The translations under genes and the position numbers were made by a program. Positions 58,964-64,000 of a stretch of 64,000 nucleotides of DNA are shown here, in pieces. This stretch comes from Serpula lacrymans var. lacrymans S7.9 (taxonomy: Eukaryota > Basidiomycota > Agaricomycetes > Boletales > Serpulaceae): assembly GCF_000218685.1 (NCBI RefSeq), contig NW_006763294.1, positions 3,059,543 to 3,123,542 on the forward strand. Reading direction: 5' to 3'. The first letter of the stretch is position 1, and each line of letters starts with the position of its first letter. The notes under the pieces are model-generated. The model searched no databases. It was not told the origin of the DNA and worked only from the letters and a program-made list of their open reading frames with translations.

Positions 58964-59380
58964 TTATTCTCTCTCCTTGATGGGCAGTTCTTCTGATGAA
59001 GGTTCCAATGTGAGGTGTGGAATAAAAGCTATCTTTCCTGCATGTTTTCCTCCTGAGACATGGCACTTCAATACTCTTCTCTTCATCTCTATCAAAATCA
59101 TGTGTGTTCCATTACAGAGTCCATTTAGGGGATCAATATTGCAGAGGAGCATAAGTGGACATTCAGCTTTAAGTTTGAGGTGCGCTTCAGGAAGGCCAGA
59201 TACTTGCAAGGAGTTCAAGAATTCCACAGGATAATGTTCATGCCCCTCTCCAACCACTTTATCAATTGACAGAGCTACTAACTCTTCTCCAGGGAATGTT
59301 GTGAGGATTGCTGAATTAAGGTCGCTAACGGCATCATTTTTTGCAGAGAGGATGACACGGTGGTGTGAGGAATCGATTTT
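58964..59380 (-). pseudogene. Helitron PIF1-type helicase C-terminal fragment
   Basis: The minus strand reads RVILSAKNDAVSDLNSAILT, FPGEELVALSIDKV, HYPVEFLNSLQVSGLPEAHL, CPLMLLCNIDPLNGLCNGTH and GKIAFIPHLTLEPSSEELP without a stop. This is the beta-domain region near the C-terminus of Helitron/PIF1 helicases. The final SAYVxLSR motif and everything upstream of the fragment are absent, so it is a severed piece of a second Helitron. Confidence 0.8.
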
Positions 59381-59594
59381 TCTTATCGCATTCCCGTCAT
59401 GTCGTGGTTAGCAGACTCGATCCCCATCACTCCTCTTGCCCTTGGACTAGAGATTACAGCAGGTGTCTTATTACTTTTATCCTTTTTCTTCTTATTTTCT
59501 ATTCACACTCATGTCCTATCGTACCTACAACGAGGTAGACTTGTTGTCGACCCTCGAGAAGATATCCAGATGACATAGCCACAATCCAGTGCTA

Positions 59595-59990
59595 TGTCTG
59601 GGAATACTTCGGAGGAATATTGATAAGCGAAGAATGTTGTGAGTCAGCGCCTTCTCATGGGCTTACTGATACAGCCAATCGCACATCCCTTACCAATACG
59701 TTTTCTCATACAATTAGTAAATATGATAGATCGGACCACCTTCTCCTTTTTTCTTATTGGTTAGCTAGCTGGTCAGACCACTTTCTCAGTTTTTCCCTTT
59801 CTCGGTCTGACCATCGCCGTTCACTATATAAAGAAGTACATACTCGATGTATTGTTCTCTAGTTCAATATCAGTTTGGATTTGCGCTCATACCGATACTC
59901 TTCATTCTCATACCCTGATTCACCGCCTTCCAGCAAGGACTTGACCAGGCATTGTGCTTTGTTATATAGCTTCGTATTTGTTGCCTGACA
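59595..59990 (+). mobile_element. Candidate solo LTR of a third family
   Basis: The segment begins TGTCTGGGAATACTTCGGAG and ends TTGCCTGACA. It has a good TATA box (ACTATATAAAG, about 59823), a pyrimidine-rich stretch before it and a start-site-like region after it, as LTRs do. The flanking pentamers (TGCTA and GGTGG) do not match, and there is no second copy in the window, so this is tentative. Confidence 0.35.
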
Positions 59991-60063
59991 GGTGGAGGAA
60001 ATTGTTCAATTGAGAACTTCTGGGAAGTGTCTAGCCATTTGCTGAGAGCTAACAGGGACAGAA

Positions 60064-60163
60064 CTAGAGTCCAGTATGAGTAACTATATTATCAGAGAGT
60101 ACAGAATACGTACAGTACCTAGAGTCCAGTATGAGTAACTAAAGAATAGGAATACTGGACTCT
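60064..60163. repeat. 23-bp direct repeat with an inverted third part
   Basis: CTAGAGTCCAGTATGAGTAACTA is identical at 60064-60086 and 60119-60141. TACTGGACTCT (60153-60163) is the inverse of its first part, so the second unit can form a hairpin. Confidence 0.75.
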
Positions 60164-60490
60164 GCAATACTAGTCCAAAGTTTTGTAAACAAAGGTGAAC
60201 AAATCAGCCACAAAGGCAGAATTATAGATGCTCAGTGAATACTGAACAATAGAGCAAAAAGAATAAAGAGGAAAGTGATTTAGAAAGAAGGGAAAATAAA
60301 TAGCACAAATAGGTGCAGAATCACCAAAACTAACAGAAATAATGGTCATCTTTGTCTCCATTTGCAATTCCAGGATAGGTAGTGTCAACTAATGAGTCTA
60401 TGGTGTTTTATGGCATAAGCATGTTGGCGGGAAGCTCAATAGTTCTATCTCCTGTAATTTCACGACCACCACCAACATCCAGGAGCCAGC

Positions 60491-60909
60491 TGTTACAATA
60501 ACACAATTTTTGGACCTTTCCTTTAATTTTCATCCTCCGCTTTAATAACCTTTTACTATAGTTCACACTCTGTGCCATACAGCACTTTCCTTTTTTGTTC
60601 TAACTCCACCTTCTCGTGCAGCGCTGCCTTTATTCTTCTTTTAGACTCAAACTCTCTCATGCAGTGGAGCTGGTCACATGGGCTGCGCCCTCTGACATTA
60701 TCAGCCACTGCCTTTATCAACTGTACAGTACATAGGTACAAACACTCTGTATTAGTATAAATACCCCAATAGATCAAGGAGACTCCTCAGCGAGTCCTCC
60801 TGTTGTTAACCAACAAACTCTCTGCAGCCTAAGGGGTAACCACTCCCCATCCACTACCTTTATAGTGTTTTCCTGTGTGCGCCAGAGTAACTAACTCTTG
60901 ATTGTTACA
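60491..60909 (-). mobile_element. Solo LTR, group A (copy 8)
   Basis: TGTTACAATAACACAATT to CTTGATTGTTACA, with exact CCAGC duplication at 60486-60490 and 60910-60914. It is very similar to the copy at 12041-12458, including the AACACTCTGTATTAGTATAAATACCCC block. Confidence 0.92.
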
Positions 60910-60999
60910 CCAGCTAGCAAAGGCTTCACTTTCTGGAGAAACCATATATGGGTTAGGTGTCTGATTGATGGAGCTGGGGAGAAATGAAGACTGGAGCAG

Positions 61000-62540
61000 A
61001 GTAAAAATTCCCTTGCTTGCCAGCAGTTGTCTTACAAAATAGCTCAACATGCACTTTCTGAGTCCAAAAAAAAGCGGATCAATAGCAAGCACAGGGAGAA
61101 GGCTATCCAGCAAGCAGTGAAAAAATACCATGCGGAAAAGAAGATAAGCCCAAGCAGGAGAGGCAGAGCTTGCGCCGGCTTTGCTGAGACGTTGAGGAGG
61201 AATATTCCAAGGGGAAAAGGCAGCAAGTTCATGTTGACTATAAGACAGTTTCATGCTGGCTGAATGGAGGGAGAAGCTGTGCTGAGTTTAACCAGGAGAC
61301 CAATGCATGGTTAAAACCGGAGGAGGAGGAGAATGTTGTTGCCTATTGTATTGAGCTTGCAAACAGAGCTTTCCCACTCAATCACAAAGTGCTGAAGACT
61401 CACATTGATGCCATCTTGAAGGCCTGCATGGAAGCTTCCTTCCCAAAAAGGGTGCTGGGAAGAGTTGGACAAGTTGATTCCTCGGAAGACATTCAGCACA
61501 CCTTAGCCCATACTGGAGTGGTGCACTGGACACTGCACGTGGCCATGTGGTGAACAAGCATACACACAAGAAGTGGTGCAATTTGCTTGAGGAGGTACTT
61601 GTGGCACAGAATATTAAGGAGGACTGTATTTGGCAGCGCAAAGCGACTATGTTTATTGGCTCGAGGTCTGAAACAGTATGTTATTGGACCTGCAAAGAAG
61701 AAATGTCAGCACCTGCAATGGGATGGGAATTGTGAAACCATCACTGTAATAGTCACAAAATGTGCTGATAGTTTGGATCTTCCACCCACTGTAATCTACA
61801 AAGGTAAGAAGTTTCTAACACGGTGGCACAAAGATAACCCCCTAAATGATTTGTAAGATCTTTTGTTTCATCTCCAGCTTAAGTCAGCTCCTAACTGGAT
61901 CTATGTAGGATTGCACACTCTTCAAAAGGTTGGACTGATAGGGTCATTGGCCGTCTGTGGATTGAGGATTTTGACAAAAAAAACTGCTGCAAAAGCAAAC
62001 AGCCAAGCAAGATTATTACTTGTGGATGGCCATAACTTACATTATTCAGAATAATTTCTTGATTATGCTTGTGAGCATAACATCCATATACTGTGCTATC
62101 CTACACATGCAACCCATGTCTACCAGGGCCTTGATGTTGTTACCTTCAGCCCTCTCAAGCGCTTCTGGACAGAAGAACAAGATCAATATGAAACCTCAAA
62201 ATGGCAAAAGGTTACATTTCCATCTATACAAAGGCACACAAGCGGGCCCTGACACCACAGAACATTCATATGGCATTTTGCAAAACGGGGGTCTGACCCT
62301 TTAATCCTGATACTGTCACAACTGAGATAATGGCCCCAAAGTCTAGGGACATTGTCATCAAGTTACCTGCCACTTACACAGCCAAGTCCTGTGAGAGCAT
62401 TTGTGAATACTATATGTCAGTATCAGCAGGAGCACACTGTTGGAACTACTTTGTCAATTGAACCATCTCTAAGTCACCCCAAAAAATCACATCAGCCACC
62501 GACAACCCTTTTGTTACACCATCAGAAAGTAACTCCACAA
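61000..62540 (+). pseudogene. DDE_1-type (pogo/Tc1-mariner group) transposase, broken
   Basis: Plus-strand segments: a basic helix-turn-helix-like start (NSKHREKAIQQAVKKYHAEK, 61080-61140), AWLKPEEEENVV, CIELANRAFPLNHKVLKTH (61290-61400), NKHTHKKWCNLLEEVLVAQ (61550-61605), GPAKKKCQHLQWDGN (61686-61733), PPTVIYKGKKFLTRWHKDNP (61789-61848), the catalytic block LLLVDGHNLHYSE (62010-62052), LDVVTFSPLKRFWTEEQDQY (62130-62190). The region expected to hold the first catalytic Asp, right after KEDCIW (61620), is lost. Several frameshifts and stops are present. The element resembles those encoding CENP-B-like DDE_1 transposases in mushrooms. Confidence 0.8.
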
Positions 62541-62701
62541 CTAAACAAGAGATGCTAAACAACGTACCTGCATGGATGAAACCAGCTCAGTGTCACTTCA
62601 GTCACCCCCAAAACATAAGCATTTAGCTTCAACTATCTGTGTAAATGTATAAAGCTAAGAGCTTGTTTTTCCTGGTATCATCCCAAGTGCTCCAGCAAGG
62701 A

Positions 62702-62804
62702 TGGGATCATCCCAGAAGTGGGATAATACCACCCTTCTGGGATTTTCCCATGGTATCAGACCATTTGTTATGGTGGGATAATCCCATTAGATGGGATAAT
62801 CCCA
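62702..62804. repeat. Cluster of TGGGATNATCCCA palindromes
   Basis: Perfect 13-mers occur at 62702-62714 (TGGGATCATCCCA), 62774-62786 and 62792-62804 (TGGGATAATCCCA), with a degenerate copy at 62738-62750 (TGGGATTTTCCCA). The cluster lies about 160 bases beyond the DDE_1 remnant, so it could be its subterminal binding array. This role is inferred. Confidence 0.75.
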
Positions 62805-63715
62805 GACATTTGCCACATGTCACATGGTGTCAGGGGGGCTTTACTGCAAAAATAGTTCCTGCATAAATGTAGCCAACATCAATACATTATCAATAGTACT
62901 AATAGCCATGAAGCAGAATACAATACTACCTGCTTTCATCATTTATAACATATATACAAATTTCAAATGGTGTTTACTCTCAATTGAACCTTAATTTGTC
63001 CAGCTTCTAGTGTAATATCATATACTATAGATTGATGGAGGAGACTTTGACCAAAGGTTAGTGTAACTAATTGTGACATATAACCATTTACAAATTAACC
63101 TGATTTAATTCAGTTGATTAGGAGATAATTCAACCATATCTCTTTTCCTTAACTGACTATATAACTTTGTCATTCCTACTTATCATATAATTTACTGCAT
63201 ATCACAAAGTAGATTTATCTACCCTGGATTTCTATCAATATTACTTAAAATGGCTTATAGTCAAAGGAATACAAGATGTTTGACAATACCAAGCATATAC
63301 ATCTGCAGGATTACAATACCTCTCATTCAGGCTCATCCAACTTTAAATAATGTAACACTCTTGCAACCAGGCAAAGATATGTCACAAATCCATTTAATGT
63401 GCTGATCCAAAAGATATGATATTTTTTTGAATTGTGCAGCTTTATCCAAGTGCCTGAACTGAAAAATGCACAAAGATACCAGTCCGAGTAAGTACTACAT
63501 ATTCATTATCCTTCCCTCTGCTGCATCATTGTCAAAGGCAGAACATGTCTTGCATGAGACAAATTGCTGGCTCTTTGTGGCAGCCCAGCATCCACAAGCC
63601 AACACCCATTTTATCCACTATATGTCCCCACGCATACAATTGATTATAAATTTTTGTGAAAACAAAAATGGCTGAAAGGTGTGCTCTGCATGCTTATGCA
63701 ATTTCATGTGACTTG

Positions 63716-63775
63716 GGATGAACCTACGTGAGGGCTACTCTGAATCACTGTCCCAGTTCAACCTTAGGTTCATCC
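63716..63775. repeat. 11-bp perfect inverted repeat
   Basis: GGATGAACCTA (63716-63726) and TAGGTTCATCC (63765-63775) are exact inverses separated by 38 bases. They could be a MITE core, a hairpin or chance. Confidence 0.7.
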
Positions 63776-64000
63776 AGGTCCTACCATAACATAATAGTTG
63801 GTTTACAAACAAAATACTGCAACATGTAAAAAATGGAAACTGCTGGAAAAGGACAATAATATTTTAAGCTGCTGGGAACTTACCTATGATTATATGTTAC
63901 AGAATAACCTTAGTGCATTTCAGGAGTATTTTCCCCTGTCATGCTGAGTCACCAGCAGCCTAAGCATGCTATTCGATAATTCTGTTCCTGTTGTGGGATG

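Larger units (their letters stand above)
59381..60490. other. Non-coding stretch, possible LTR plus short repeats
   Basis: It contains the candidate LTR at 59595-59990 and the repeat pair at 60064-60163. No coding domain is recognised; the frame 60388-60170 on the minus strand lacks motifs. Confidence 0.35.
62541..64000. other. AT-rich non-coding end of window
   Basis: No gene is supported. It holds the GGGAT palindrome cluster (62702-62804), long AT-rich stretches (62880-63460), and the inverted repeat at 63716-63775. The frame 63466-63675 shows no domain. Confidence 0.4.

Noticed and set aside
59390..59460. tRNA-like look of GTCGTGGTTAGCAGACTCGA
   Set aside because: No acceptor stem or T-arm pairing could be drawn.
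1..64000. CRISPR arrays, rRNA genes, bacterial-type operons
   Set aside because: No evenly spaced direct repeats, no rRNA core sequence and no compact collinear bacterial genes were seen. Short introns and fungal transposons show that this is eukaryotic nuclear DNA.

Overview
This 64 kb window is a transposon-rich stretch of nuclear DNA from a filamentous basidiomycete, most likely an Agaricomycete. The grounds are: three Plavaka-type transposases, DIRS-like tyrosine-recombinase remains, Tnp2, PIF1/Helitron and DDE_1 relatives of the mushroom types; several families I know only from Agaricomycetes; and very short (46-65 nt) GT-AG introns. I see no rRNA, no intact tRNA, no CRISPR and no bacterial-style operon. 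Almost every coding stretch is broken by stops, frameshifts, deletions or nested insertions. Family assignments come from recalled conserved motifs, not from a database search.

Layout. 0.1-1.9 kb: minus-strand Ty3/Gypsy gag-protease remnant. 2.4-3.1 kb: two abutting solo LTRs. 3.6-6.5 kb: Plavaka-1 (+). 7.5-8.1 kb: solo LTR and an interspersed repeat. 9.0-12.9 kb: Plavaka-2 (-), well preserved but split by a solo LTR. 13.1-15.4 kb: Agaricomycete family of unknown function (+). 15.7-18.0 kb: unrecognised minus gene split by an LTR. 18.5-21.7 kb: Plavaka-3 (+), carrying a CTATA-rich insertion with a tRNA-like segment. 22.3-23.2 kb: Harbinger transposase. 23.4-25.9 kb: DIRS RT/RNase H/tyrosine recombinase remnant split by an LTR. 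26.6-28.8 kb: MULE-associated and unrecognised fragments. 29.0-30.7 kb: DUF6698-like pseudogene split by a chimeric LTR. 30.9-41.9 kb: unrecognised multi-exon gene remains plus LTRs. 42.4-44.6 kb: Tnp2 transposase. 46.0-55.8 kb: minus-strand Helitron Rep-helicase with a probable accessory gene, holding two LTRs. 56.3-58.3 kb: seven-exon adenylation-domain gene, reading-frame consistent apart from one stop codon. 59.0-59.4 kb: second Helitron helicase fragment. 60.5-62.5 kb: solo LTR and a DDE_1 transposase remnant. 62.5-64 kb: AT-rich DNA with short palindromes.

How the parts relate. The dominant signal is nesting. Two related LTR groups (A, about 415 bp; B, about 340-420 bp, sharing one end in some copies) occur 13 times with no internal retrotransposon sequence. 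Ten copies have exact 5-bp target duplications, so they inserted after most of the DNA transposons and genes they interrupt. The only gene that looks close to functional is the adenylation-domain gene, which lies between two Helitron remnants. I did not find a clearly new biological system. The best leads are that gene, the Helitron accessory gene, the tRNA-bearing CTATA insertion and two clusters of short palindromes.
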